Shown: positions 17,101 to 24,818 of the stretch, in pieces
How the letters are laid out: every line of letters begins with the position of its first letter
Position numbering within the stretch: position 1 is the stretch's first letter
NCBI GenBank assembly: GCA_964482435.1
Contig: CAYZXL010000006.1
Coordinates: 1-64,000, forward strand
Direction: 5' to 3'
From: CAYZXL01 sp964482435
GTDB lineage: Bacteria; Auribacterota; JABMQX01
DNA: 64,000 nt
The notes under the pieces: generated by a model
Told to the model about the DNA's origin: nothing
Databases searched by the model: none
Seen by the model: only the letters and a program-made list of their open reading frames with translations
Made by a program: the position numbers and the translations under genes

Positions 17101-19152
17101 GAGAGCCGCCAGATTGTTCTGTACATCAATGGGTCTTACTGGGGTCTTTTCCTCGAGCTGGAGGCGCCGGGAAGAAGATACCTGCAAAGGAACGGGCGAG
17201 ACGACACGGGAAATCTCTACAAGGGCTACAACGAGGCGGAGAACATCTGGGGATTTGAAAAGAAGACGAATGAAGAAGATGGCAGTATGGCGGACCTCGA
17301 GTCCTTCCTGTGGGGGATAAACAACACGCCCGAAAAGCAAATCACCGACTATCTCAACACTTACACAAACGTTGACGAGCAGATAGCCTACAACGCCGTC
17401 AATTCGGTGATCAACAACTCCGACCAGCCGGCAAAGAACTATTTCCTCTATCACGACCCGACAACCGACAAATGGGAGATGTTCGCATGGGACCTGGACC
17501 TCACCTATGGGCGAAATTACGAGCTTAGCGGCGGCGTCTGCAACGATGTCATACGATGGGACAACCATATTTTCTTCGGGACGCGAATTCATCCGAAGAA
17601 CGACGGGCCGTGGAACAGAGTCATTGACCGCTTTTTCTATCCGGAGAATAGCTCATACACGGAGCCGTTCCGGGAGAAGATGATTGAGACGACGAAATAC
17701 GTGCTCGATACGTTTTTCACGCCGCCTCTGCAAAATCAGGAAATTGACTCTCTCGCCGAGCTTATCAAGGAAGAGGTGGTGAGAGATAGAGCGCGATGGG
17801 GCACGTACAGTTCGGTCGCTACCGACCTCCCGTCGCAAGTGACCATCCTCAAAAACTACATCGTCGAGAGGAGGAAGTATCTCTTCACGAACTTCCTCAC
17901 TGACCGAAATGCCCCTCGTCAGCCCCGAAACGTCTCGCCGCGCGATCGGGATTACACCGTCTATCCGACTGCAAACCTTCAGGCGACCGCGTACAGCGAT
18001 CCGAATGCGGACGCTCACACCGCAAGCCAGTGGCAGGTCCGCGAGGACGGGAAATACTGGAATGAGACCGTCGTGGACACCGACGAGGATGCTGAGCACA
18101 TAACCTCCTACGAAGTGCCCGCTGACGTCCTCGCGCCGCTGAAGGTCTATTACTGGCGGGTGAGATACAAGGACAGCACCGGACGCTGGGGAAACTGGTC
18201 CGACGAAACCTCCTTTGCCATCGGCATTGACACGGATGCTGACGGACTGTGCGACTCGGTGGAGACAAATACCGGCGTGTACGCCGGCGCCACAAATACG
18301 GGAACCGACCCCCGAAACCCCGACACGGATGGCGATGGTCTGAAAGACGGCGAGGAGGTTACGCAATTCTTGACGAACCCCACGCTCGCTGATTCGGACG
18401 AGGACGGCTTAACGGACTGGGACGAGGTCAAAACCTATTTGACCAACCCGATCAACAAGGACACCGACGGCGACGGTCTCCCCGATGGATGGGAGGCAGC
18501 CAACCTGCTCGATGCGAAGAGTGCAATTGGACCGAACGGTGCTTCGGGCGACCCCGACGGAGACACACTCAGTAACCTTACGGAATATATGAACGGAACA
18601 AACCCGAATAACTCCGATACGGACACCGACGAGATGGACGACTTCTGGGAGATTTTCTTCGGCCTGAGTCCAACTGACGCAAGCGGAGACAACGGGGCTG
18701 AAGGGGACGCCGACCAGGACGGGCTGAACAATCTCGCCGAGTACCGCAATGGCACAAATCCGCGAAGCGCCGACAGCGATGAGGATGGGCTGGGCGACCG
18801 CTGGGAAGTCGAAAACAAACTCAACCCCAACGACCCGAGCGGAGTGAACGGCCCGGACGGCGACCCGGACGGCGACGGGATGACTAACCTCAAGGAGATG
18901 ATTGCCGGAACCGACCCAAAGTCCGCTGAGTCGCTCTTTGCGGTCGTCGCCATCGTCGCCAACAATCCAGGCGTCGCTATCACGTGGCGGACTGTCGAGG
19001 GCAAAACGTATCAGGTTTACATCGGAGAGCAGCCCGGCGGCGAGTGGAGTCCACTCGGCGAGGAAATCGCAGGAACGGGCCAGGATGCCATTTGCGTTGA
19101 CGAGGAAGGCGACCTCACAAAGGCTCGATACTACAAGGTCTGTGTCCGCTGA
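14104..19152 (+). CDS. Giant secreted LTD-CotH protein with TSP3/EF-hand-like repeats
   Basis: Exported protein of about 1682 residues. A signal peptide covers residues 1-31. Three lamin-tail domains start near residues 33, 312 and 475, each opening with IVINE(I/M)(M/I)Y. A carbohydrate-binding-like region follows (about 620-745) and then an Ig-like one (780-870). A CotH kinase-like domain lies at about 890-1270, with KNYFLYHDP and the active-site-type WDLDLTYGRNYE. An Fn3-like module precedes a long run of calcium-binding D-x-D-x-D-G repeats (about 1375-1610). CotH domains phosphorylate protein in spores; in secreted bacterial LTD-CotH proteins the role is unknown. The start is TTG 14104 with GAGAGAGAG upstream; ATG 14128 is the alternative. 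The C-terminal domain (ending YYKVCVR) resembles that of the preceding gene. Confidence 0.85.
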   Translation: MLQPKSNWMANASLVALACAFSCLPLAVYGSPADIVINEIMYNPPDDGSGDELEFVELHNRGTEAVDISGWQLTDGITFTFPTGTIVNPGEYLVVCSDVSEMASKYGVYNIIGPFNGRLRNEGEYFALTDDSPVPVLIDEVSYGTGGEWPSEADGSGPSLELVNPWADNNLGGNWRGSTPPESNGTPGARNSCYRENPPPAIMGVTRNPLAPTSTQSVTVTAAVRDDTSVQEVRLMYVPGDDPNGAGQTISMNRLGDGSYCATIPAQWNGTWVWHTIEATDNLGGIGYWPAGAPTRKAWYRVENLPATDSEIVINEIIYHNSLEMGEDLEWVELFNAGSRTIDLSLWCLKDDEDSHAFYLPMGTPLSPGEFLVIAYDSARTMSLYGIQDVIGDFTFRFSDGGSAVRLFNANGILVDRVEYGDSSPWSELADGQGASLECVNPSADNLLFSNWGPGLSGGSPGAQNSIYSPSNHDTDIVINEMMYYPANEDDNGQFVELFNKGSQSVDLSGWKITRGLTHEFPWGTTIPGGGYLVLCMDVATVQGIYHFTAPAMQWDMGRLDHGGETLALENSVGTTMDIVKYDDEAPWPVAADGFGSSLECINPFVDNNHPRNWQASSGEPYWQFVQRVGVATSGLLTFYMLEPGECLIDDVSITDPGGTYNYVPNGTFETDESGWQKTGNHSSSYREAGQGHSGRIAMHIVATDTGTSNTNSVNIYTVPDLVKDQLYVLSFWVKHVKGGTRLYSCLWRGGLGGETVLAGSGLLCSPGSRNTMYSLDLPPFISSVEHTPSMPKPSEVGKIVAAVEDDVQVASVTLQYKSALSTTWTTVEMRDDGLSGDEAAGDGLYTALTTTYPSQTVVQYTVTALDNAGNKTRSPASNDPKPNHAYFVYSQDIVSKLPVYFMTIPNMGSIDPWSDNYYPATFIYQGRVYENVGVRYRGQTSRSYPKKCLKVRFNKGDLFSTFFDEVKSIDLNAMWADKSFLREKLSNDMFKKMGVAYSESRQIVLYINGSYWGLFLELEAPGRRYLQRNGRDDTGNLYKGYNEAENIWGFEKKTNEEDGSMADLESFLWGINNTPEKQITDYLNTYTNVDEQIAYNAVNSVINNSDQPAKNYFLYHDPTTDKWEMFAWDLDLTYGRNYELSGGVCNDVIRWDNHIFFGTRIHPKNDGPWNRVIDRFFYPENSSYTEPFREKMIETTKYVLDTFFTPPLQNQEIDSLAELIKEEVVRDRARWGTYSSVATDLPSQVTILKNYIVERRKYLFTNFLTDRNAPRQPRNVSPRDRDYTVYPTANLQATAYSDPNADAHTASQWQVREDGKYWNETVVDTDEDAEHITSYEVPADVLAPLKVYYWRVRYKDSTGRWGNWSDETSFAIGIDTDADGLCDSVETNTGVYAGATNTGTDPRNPDTDGDGLKDGEEVTQFLTNPTLADSDEDGLTDWDEVKTYLTNPINKDTDGDGLPDGWEAANLLDAKSAIGPNGASGDPDGDTLSNLTEYMNGTNPNNSDTDTDEMDDFWEIFFGLSPTDASGDNGAEGDADQDGLNNLAEYRNGTNPRSADSDEDGLGDRWEVENKLNPNDPSGVNGPDGDPDGDGMTNLKEMIAGTDPKSAESLFAVVAIVANNPGVAITWRTVEGKTYQVYIGEQPGGEWSPLGEEIAGTGQDAICVDEEGDLTKARYYKVCVR

Positions 19153-19210
19153 GTCGCCTCGGGTTTATGCCAGGTCGCGCACAGGCTTTCCGGAACCAAA
19201 GAGAAAAAGC

Positions 19211-19240
19211 TTGACAGGCAAAAACGGGCTGTGGTATTTT
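19211..19240 (+). promoter_or_regulatory. Promoter of the ilv-leuA operon
   Basis: A perfect -35 (TTGACA, 19211-19216) is followed by an 18-bp spacer and TATTTT (19235-19240), with TGTG just upstream of the -10. It lies about 40 bp upstream of the leader-peptide ATG at 19280, giving a start site near 19247 and a short untranslated segment. Confidence 0.75.
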
Positions 19241-19279
19241 GCTGCTGGTTTTAGAGTTGAGCGTGTGGCTGGAGAAAAG

Positions 19280-19405
19280 ATGGTAAAGACGATAGTCAAT
19301 TTTGGTTTAATGCTCGTCGTGGTCGTGGTTCTCTGCCTCGCTCTATCGGTGCTGAGCGAGGCAGTGGGGAGAGAATCACTTGTGAGGGTCTCCAGCGCAC
19401 CATAA
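19280..19405 (+). CDS. Val/Leu-rich leader peptide of the ilv attenuator
   Basis: A 41-residue peptide lies between the ilv promoter and an intrinsic terminator. It contains the run LMLVVVVVLCLALSVLSE: five consecutive Val codons (GTC GTG GTC GTG GTT, 19316-19330), flanked by Leu codons. This is the composition of the IlvL and IvbL leaders of enteric bacteria, where ribosomes stall when charged Val or Leu tRNA is scarce. GGAG (19271-19274) lies 5 bp before the ATG. The same frame is open further 5' into the previous gene, but promoter position and ribosome site support this start. It could alternatively be a tiny membrane protein, but the hairpins overlapping its codons argue for a leader. 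Confidence 0.85.
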   Translation: MVKTIVNFGLMLVVVVVLCLALSVLSEAVGRESLVRVSSAP

Positions 19406-19457
19406 GGAAGAAGCCAACATAAGGAATCTCAACCCACTGTCAGAGCGATAGTGGGTT
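19333..19457 (+). promoter_or_regulatory. ilv transcription attenuator (mutually exclusive hairpins)
   Basis: Four segments give competing structures. Segments 1:2 pair as a perfect 11-bp stem, CTGCCTCGCTC (19333-19343) with GAGCGAGGCAG (19354-19364). Segments 2:3, the antiterminator, pair GGCAGTGGG (19360-19368) with CCCACTGTC (19433-19441, one G-U), continued after a 2x2 mismatch by GAGA (19371-19374) with TCTC (19427-19430). Segments 3:4 form the terminator. Segment 1 starts 2 nt after the Val codon run, so a ribosome stalled there would cover it, free segment 2 and allow 2:3, preventing termination. If translation proceeds, 1:2 can re-form and 3:4 terminates. No T-box consensus is present. 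Confidence 0.85.
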
Positions 19458-19466
19458 TTTTGTTTT
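19431..19466 (+). terminator. Intrinsic terminator of the ilv attenuator
   Basis: The stem AACCCACTGTC (19431-19441) pairs with GATAGTGGGTT (19447-19457) over 11 bp with one G-U pair, enclosing the loop AGAGC. The downstream T tract is TTTTTT, G, TTTT (19456-19466). It lies about 50 bp before ilvD and 25 bp after the leader stop codon. Confidence 0.9.
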
Positions 19467-19515
19467 GGAAAAAAATAGCCCACCGTAAGGACATCCGGAC
19501 AGGAAGGATTTGAAC

Positions 19516-21168
19516 ATGAGAAGCGACCAGATCAAGAAGGGACTGGAGCGAACGCCTCACCGTGCGCTCCTCTATGCGACTGGCATCACCGAGGGTGACC
19601 TTGATAAGCCGTTCATCGGGATAGCGACGAGTTTCAGCGACATCGTTCCGGGGCATACCGGGATGCGGTCACTGGAACGAGCAATCGAAAATGGAGTTCA
19701 CGCCGGCGGAGGGCGCCCGTTTCTTTTCGGCGTGCCGGGAATCTGCGACGGCATTGCGATGGGTCATTCCGGGATGAAGTACTCGCTGCCGAGCCGCGAG
19801 CTGATTGCCGACATTATCGAGACGATGACAGAAGCTCACTGCTTCGACGGGCTGGTTCTCCTGACGAACTGCGATAAGATTACCCCCGGAATGATGATGG
19901 GGCTGGCGAGGGTTGACGTTCCGGGGATTGTCGTTACCGCCGGACCGATGCTTTCCGGGAGGCACAGGATGCGCAGGCTGTCGTTCGTGCGGGACTCATA
20001 CGAACCCATCGGCGAGGTCCACGCAGGAAAGATGTCCAGGGAGGAGGCAAAGGAACTCGAAAAGAGAGCTTGCCCCGGAGCGGGCTCGTGCCAGGGGCTT
20101 TACACCGCAAACACCATGGCGTGCATCACGGAGGCAGTGGGACTGTCCCTGCCCCGCTGCGCGACGGCTCTCGCGGTCTCAGCCGACAAGGTGAGAATCG
20201 CCTACGTGAGTGGGCAGCGCATCGTGCAGCTCGTGAAAGAGAACGTTACCCCGAGAAAGATCATCACGCACCAAAGCATCGAGAACGCGATACGAGTGGA
20301 CATGGCGCTCGGCGGTTCAACGAACACCGTCCTGCACATTCCGGCCATTGCCCGCGAGGCTGGTGTGGATTTGCCGCTGGAGACTTTCGATGTTATTAGC
20401 AGGAGCACACCGCACGTATGTAGAATAACGCCCGGAGGCGATTATTTCATGGAGGACCTTGAATATGCTGGGGGCATCCCGGCGGTATTGAAAGTCCTCG
20501 CGCCGAAGCTGAACAATACTCTGACGGTCTCGGGGCAGACAATACTCGACATCGCCACGGCAGCCGAGAGATATGATGAGGACATCATCCGCGACTTAGA
20601 CAGGGCATACCATCCGGAAGGCGGAATCGCGATTCTTCGCGGCAACCTCGCCCCCGGAGGTGCGGTCGTCAAGCAGAGCGCCGTGCCCGAGAGCATGTGG
20701 GAGTTCGAGGGGGACGCGCGAGTTTACGATTCAGAAGAAGAGGCGATGAAAGCAATCTTAGGGAAAAAGGTCAAGGCTGGCAGCGTCATTGTGATCCGGT
20801 ATGAAGGGCCGAAGGGCGGACCGGGGATGAGAGAGATGCTCTCCCCGACGGCGACTGTGGTTGGGATGGGTTTGTCCGAGTCGGTGGCTCTTCTGACGGA
20901 CGGGCGGTTTTCGGGCGGGACAAGAGGCCCGTGCATCGGCCACATCTCCCCCGAGGCAGCGGAAGGAGGCCCCATAGCGATTGTCAGGAATGGCGACAGA
21001 ATTCGCATCAGCATTCCAGAACGGAGGGTGGACCTTTTGATTCCCGAAGAGGAGATGGAAAAGCGGTTGGAGCAATGGGAGAGGCCCGCGCCAAGAGTGA
21101 CCAAAGGGTGGCTGGCCCGGTATGTAGAGCACGTGTCCTCTGCTGGAAAAGGTGCGGTTTTCGAGTAA
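19516..21168 (+). CDS. ilvD: Dihydroxy-acid dehydratase
   Basis: Dehydrates 2,3-dihydroxy-isovalerate and its methylvalerate homologue in valine and isoleucine synthesis; cytoplasmic Fe-S enzyme. At 550 residues it has the normal family length. Signatures are GIATSFSDIVPGHTGM, the cluster-ligand region LLTNCDKITPGMMMG, CPGAGSCQGLYTANTM, and the C-terminal GRFSGGTRGPCIGHISPEA. ATG 19516 is chosen because AGGAAGGA lies 8 bp upstream; TTG 19510 is in frame but poorly spaced. It is the first structural gene after the attenuator, 44 bp before ilvB. Confidence 0.95.
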   Translation: MRSDQIKKGLERTPHRALLYATGITEGDLDKPFIGIATSFSDIVPGHTGMRSLERAIENGVHAGGGRPFLFGVPGICDGIAMGHSGMKYSLPSRELIADIIETMTEAHCFDGLVLLTNCDKITPGMMMGLARVDVPGIVVTAGPMLSGRHRMRRLSFVRDSYEPIGEVHAGKMSREEAKELEKRACPGAGSCQGLYTANTMACITEAVGLSLPRCATALAVSADKVRIAYVSGQRIVQLVKENVTPRKIITHQSIENAIRVDMALGGSTNTVLHIPAIAREAGVDLPLETFDVISRSTPHVCRITPGGDYFMEDLEYAGGIPAVLKVLAPKLNNTLTVSGQTILDIATAAERYDEDIIRDLDRAYHPEGGIAILRGNLAPGGAVVKQSAVPESMWEFEGDARVYDSEEEAMKAILGKKVKAGSVIVIRYEGPKGGPGMREMLSPTATVVGMGLSESVALLTDGRFSGGTRGPCIGHISPEAAEGGPIAIVRNGDRIRISIPERRVDLLIPEEEMEKRLEQWERPAPRVTKGWLARYVEHVSSAGKGAVFE

Positions 21169-21211
21169 GATTTTAATGCCGAAACGATAAACTCACTCAA
21201 GGAGGTAAAAG

Positions 21212-22951
21212 GTGTCAAGCATGAAAGGCGCCGAGGTTCTTATAGATTGCCTCGTCAAAGAGGGTGTCGAGTGCATGTTCGGCATCCCCGGCGGGGCAGT
21301 TCTCGACATTTGCCATCTGATGAACAGGTCACCGATCAAGTTCATCCTGACGCGGCACGAGCAGGGAGCGGCTCACGCGGCCGATGGCTACGCCCGCTCC
21401 ACCGGGAAAGTTGGAGTTTGCTTTGCGACGTCCGGTCCCGGGGCGACTAACCTTGTTACGGGGATAGCGACGGCTTACATGGATTCGGTGCCGATTGTCG
21501 CAATCACCGGTCAGGTTCCGACTCCGATGATTGGCAACGATGCTTTTCAAGAAGCCGATGTTACGGGGATAACTCGCCCCATCACGAAACACAGTTACCT
21601 CGTCAAAGATGTGGATGAGCTCCCGACCATCATAAAGGAGGCATTCTACATCGCCAGGACGGGAAGACCGGGCCCCGTCCTCGTTGACATTCCGAAGGAC
21701 GTCCAGCAGAAGAGCACCGCGAAGAGGTATCCGTCGTCGGTCGAGCTTCCCGGATACAAGCCGACTTTGAAAGGACACATCAAGCAAATCCAGAAGGTCG
21801 CGGAAGCGATAAAGAAGTCGAAGAACCCTGTCATTTACGCAGGAGGGGGCGTCATCGCGTCGGGAGCGAGCAAGGAGCTTTACGAGTTGGCGCACAAGGC
21901 GAGAATCCCCGTGACGACGACGCTCATGGGACTGGGGTGTTTTCCAGAGACGGACGACCTTTCACTGAAGATGCTCGGCATGCATGGAACAAGGTACGCG
22001 AACATGGCTGTGGTGGAGACAGACCTCCTCATCGCAGTAGGCGCCAGGTTCGACGACCGGATCACGGGGAAGCTCTCGGAGTTTGCCCGGCACGCCAGAG
22101 TGGTCCACATTGACATTGATCCGTCGTCAATCAGCAAGAACGTTACCGTCCACATACCGGTTGTCGGCGACGCCAAGGAAGTGCTTGTCGAACTGAACAG
22201 AATCGTCGAGAGAGCTGATTCGGACGAGTGGCTGGAAAAGGTCAAGAAGTGGAAGGAGCAATACCCATTGACATATCAGCCAAGCAAGAACGGGCGAGTC
22301 AAGCCCCAGCACGTCGTCGAGGAAATTTACCGCGCCACGGACGGGAAAGCCATCATCTGCACGGAGGTCGGGCAGAATCAGATGTGGGCAGCGCAGTTCT
22401 ATAAGTACACGATCCCGCGGCAATTTCTCTCGTCAGGCGGGCTGGGGACGATGGGATACGGATTTCCCGCCGCCATCGGTGCGCAGGTCGGAAACCCGGA
22501 CAAAATCGTCTTTGACATAGCGGGCGACGGGAGCATCCAGATGAACATTCAGGAACTCGCGACGGCGGTACACAACAAGTTGCCGGTCAAAGTCGCCATC
22601 TTGAACAATCAGTACCTCGGCATGGTTCGGCAATGGCAGGGATTGTTCTATCAAAAGAACTATGCCTTCACCTGCCTGGCACAGAACGCAGAGTGCGACC
22701 AGCAATGCAACGACCCGCGCAAGGATTGCCCGGTGTACGTGCCCGATTTCGTCAAGCTCGCCGAGGCGTACGGCGCCGTCGGGATGCGAATCGAAAGGCC
22801 GGAGGAAGTTCGAGAAGCTATCGAGAAAGCGATTTGCATACCAAACACAGTGTTCATGGATTTTCGCGTCGAGAAGGAAGAAAACGTCTGGCCGATGGTT
22901 CCCGCCGGGGCACCCATCAGCGAAATGATTGACGGGGTGGAGCTATTGTGA
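21212..22951 (+). CDS. ilvB: Acetolactate synthase large subunit with Cys-rich insertion
   Basis: Thiamine-diphosphate enzyme of 579 residues that condenses pyruvate with pyruvate or 2-ketobutyrate, the committed step of branched-chain synthesis. The three family domains are clear: the N-terminal FGIPGGAVLD with the catalytic Glu in the RHEQGAAHAADGYAR region, the central FAD-fold domain, and the C-terminal GDGS-IQMN cofactor motif. GTG 21212 is the likely start (GGAGGT 6 bp upstream). Unusually, the C-terminal domain carries a short insertion with Cys488, Cys495, Cys499 and Cys506 (C-x6-C-x3-C-x6-C) just before the conserved PDFVKLAEAYG; enteric enzymes lack this. The regulatory subunit gene follows. 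Confidence 0.95.
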   Translation: MSSMKGAEVLIDCLVKEGVECMFGIPGGAVLDICHLMNRSPIKFILTRHEQGAAHAADGYARSTGKVGVCFATSGPGATNLVTGIATAYMDSVPIVAITGQVPTPMIGNDAFQEADVTGITRPITKHSYLVKDVDELPTIIKEAFYIARTGRPGPVLVDIPKDVQQKSTAKRYPSSVELPGYKPTLKGHIKQIQKVAEAIKKSKNPVIYAGGGVIASGASKELYELAHKARIPVTTTLMGLGCFPETDDLSLKMLGMHGTRYANMAVVETDLLIAVGARFDDRITGKLSEFARHARVVHIDIDPSSISKNVTVHIPVVGDAKEVLVELNRIVERADSDEWLEKVKKWKEQYPLTYQPSKNGRVKPQHVVEEIYRATDGKAIICTEVGQNQMWAAQFYKYTIPRQFLSSGGLGTMGYGFPAAIGAQVGNPDKIVFDIAGDGSIQMNIQELATAVHNKLPVKVAILNNQYLGMVRQWQGLFYQKNYAFTCLAQNAECDQQCNDPRKDCPVYVPDFVKLAEAYGAVGMRIERPEEVREAIEKAICIPNTVFMDFRVEKEENVWPMVPAGAPISEMIDGVELL

Positions 22952-23031
22952 GTTGACAATCACGTCGGGTGCGGACGAGTCCTCTCGCCGAACCCGCTGG
23001 AGAACAGTTTTGCCGAAAAAGGGAGTCAAAA

Positions 23032-23505
23032 ATGAAACACGTCATGTCTGTGCTGGTTCAGAATAAGTCGGGCGTCTTGGCCCGAATCGCGGGCCTGTTC
23101 AGCGGCAGAGGCTTCAATATTGACAGCCTCTGTGTCGCGGAGACTCTCGACCCGACGAAATCGAGAATGACAATTGTAGTGGACGGCGATGATAAGATTC
23201 TCGAGCAGGTCAACAAGCAGCTCAACAAGCTTATAGACACCATAAAGGTTACCGATTTCAAGGGCGAGGAATACGTGGATCGAGAGCTGGTTCTCATCAA
23301 GGTGAACGTCAATTCCTCGACGAGGTCGGAGGTGATGCAGATTGTGGACATCTTCCGAGCGAGGATCGTCAGTGTGAACCACGACACCCTCATCGTCGAG
23401 ATCACTGGCAACGAAAGCAAGCTCGCTGCTTTCATTGACCTGCTTCGCACGTTCGGCATCAAGGAAATTAACAGAACAGGAAAGATCGCCATGTCAAGAA
23501 AGTAG
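23032..23505 (+). CDS. ilvN: Acetolactate synthase small (regulatory) subunit
   Basis: Regulatory partner of IlvB, 157 residues, which usually confers valine feedback inhibition and boosts activity. An N-terminal ACT domain (VLVQNKSGVLARIAGLFSGR, then GFNIDSLCVA) is followed by the C-terminal IlvH/N domain (LVLIKVNVNSSTRSEVMQIV). The ATG at 23032 has GGGAG 7 bp upstream; the open frame continues 5' but lacks similarity. It lies 80 bp after ilvB and 41 bp before ilvC, within the attenuated operon. Confidence 0.95.
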   Translation: MKHVMSVLVQNKSGVLARIAGLFSGRGFNIDSLCVAETLDPTKSRMTIVVDGDDKILEQVNKQLNKLIDTIKVTDFKGEEYVDRELVLIKVNVNSSTRSEVMQIVDIFRARIVSVNHDTLIVEITGNESKLAAFIDLLRTFGIKEINRTGKIAMSRK

Positions 23506-23546
23506 TCGGGCCGAAACACGCAAAAAGGAACAGGGAGGGTCAAAGA

Positions 23547-24542
23547 ATGGCAAAAATGTACTACGACCAGGACGCGAATCTCGACCTGCTGAAAGGCAAA
23601 AAGGTCGCAATCATGGGTTACGGCAGCCAGGGGCACGCCCAGTCGCAAAACTTGCGTGACAGCGGCGTGGACGTGATCGTCGCGGAACTGAAGGGAACGG
23701 AAAACTACAAACGAGCGGTGGAGGCCGGGTTCAAGCCGCTTGATGCAGCGACCGCCGCAAAGGAAGCTCACATTGTCCAGATGCTCGTTCCCGACGACGT
23801 TCAGGCGAGGCTGTATAAAAGCGCCATTGCGGAAAACCTGCGAGAGAATTGCGCGCTGGTCTTCTCGCACGGGTTCAACATCCACTTCGGGCAAATCGTC
23901 CCTGCGGAATATCTTGACGTTTTCATGGTTGCGCCGAAGGGACCGGGGCACCTTGTTCGGAGGGTTTTCGTCGAGGGCGGCGGAGTGCCGGCTCTCATCG
24001 CCGTTCATCAGGACCGAACCGGGAAGGCAAAAGAATTAGCTCTCGCGTACGCCAAAGGAATTGGCGCCACGCGAGCGGGCGTCATAGAGACCACATTCGC
24101 CGAGGAGACGGAGACAGACCTGTTCGGCGAGCAATGCGTCCTGTGCGGCGGCGTGACGGAATTGGTCAAAGCAGGCTTCGACACGCTCGTTGAGGCTGGG
24201 TATCAACCCGAAATAGCTTACTTCGAGTGTTTTCATGAACTTAAGTTGATCGTTGACCTCATGTACGAAAGAGGGATTACGGGCATGAGGCAGTCCGTAA
24301 GCGATACCGCAAAATACGGAGACGTAACGCGCGGTAAGCGGATCATCACCGAAGAGACACGCAAAGAGATGAAGAGGATTCTCGCCGACGTCCGCAGCGG
24401 CGAATTCGCCAGGGAATGGATTCTCGAGAACCAGGCGAATCGGCCAGTCTTCCGGGCTCTGCTTCGGCGAGACAGGGAGCATCTCATCGAAAGAGTCGGC
24501 GAGAAACTGCGCGGAATGATGAGCTGGATCAAAAAGAAGTAG
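23547..24542 (+). CDS. ilvC: Ketol-acid reductoisomerase (class I)
   Basis: Isomerises and reduces acetolactate or acetohydroxybutyrate to the dihydroxy acid used by IlvD. At 331 residues it is the short class I form. The Rossmann motif is VAIMGYGSQGHAQSQNLRDS. The loop after beta-2 reads AELKGTENYKRAVEAGF, with Glu near the end of the strand; such acidic residues can favour NADH over NADPH, but this cannot be settled here. The catalytic region includes APKGPGHLVRR and the EETETDLFGEQCVLCGG segment. GGGAGG lies upstream of the ATG. The next gene, leuA, is 276 bp away. Confidence 0.95.
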   Translation: MAKMYYDQDANLDLLKGKKVAIMGYGSQGHAQSQNLRDSGVDVIVAELKGTENYKRAVEAGFKPLDAATAAKEAHIVQMLVPDDVQARLYKSAIAENLRENCALVFSHGFNIHFGQIVPAEYLDVFMVAPKGPGHLVRRVFVEGGGVPALIAVHQDRTGKAKELALAYAKGIGATRAGVIETTFAEETETDLFGEQCVLCGGVTELVKAGFDTLVEAGYQPEIAYFECFHELKLIVDLMYERGITGMRQSVSDTAKYGDVTRGKRIITEETRKEMKRILADVRSGEFAREWILENQANRPVFRALLRRDREHLIERVGEKLRGMMSWIKKK

Positions 24543-24776
24543 AAATCAGTTGAAAGGATTTTCGACCTGGCGTTGCCGAGGGACAAGTTCACGCTTGCTG
24601 ATTATCCCGGCGTCTCGTCCACGTTCCGGAAATGGTGGATGAGGACCCGATGCCATCTCCTGCTATGCGCGCCCCTTTCGTGTTCCGGGCTTGATGCTCG
24701 ATGTGTTGTTTGAGTGGAGGCGCAGGGCCAGAGATGTTTTGTCCGGCAAATCGCTTCCCATTTGCGACGAAACCAA

Positions 24777-24798
24777 CGGAATCCGATACTGGATTCCG
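24777..24798 (+). promoter_or_regulatory. 8-bp inverted repeat upstream of leuA, with candidate promoter
   Basis: CGGAATCC (24777-24784) and GGATTCCG (24791-24798) are perfectly complementary around the hexamer GATACT. That hexamer, with TTGCGA at 24762-24767 (17-bp spacer), could be an internal promoter, putting an operator-like dyad directly over its -10. As RNA it would be a hairpin 20 nt before the leuA start. There is no T tract, so it is not a terminator. The rest of the 276-bp ilvC-leuA gap shows no gene. Confidence 0.45.
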
Positions 24799-24818
24799 AC
24801 CACGCGAAAGGTAAAGAA

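Noticed and set aside
18902..19405. Reading the leader peptide as the end of a 167-residue protein
   Set aside because: The 5' part lies inside the LTD-CotH gene in another frame. The promoter at 19211-19240 and GGAG before ATG 19280 define a short peptide instead.
19405..19515. T-box riboswitch upstream of ilvD
   Set aside because: No T-box consensus (AGGGTGGNACCGCG type) is present, and the leader-peptide attenuator explains the structures.
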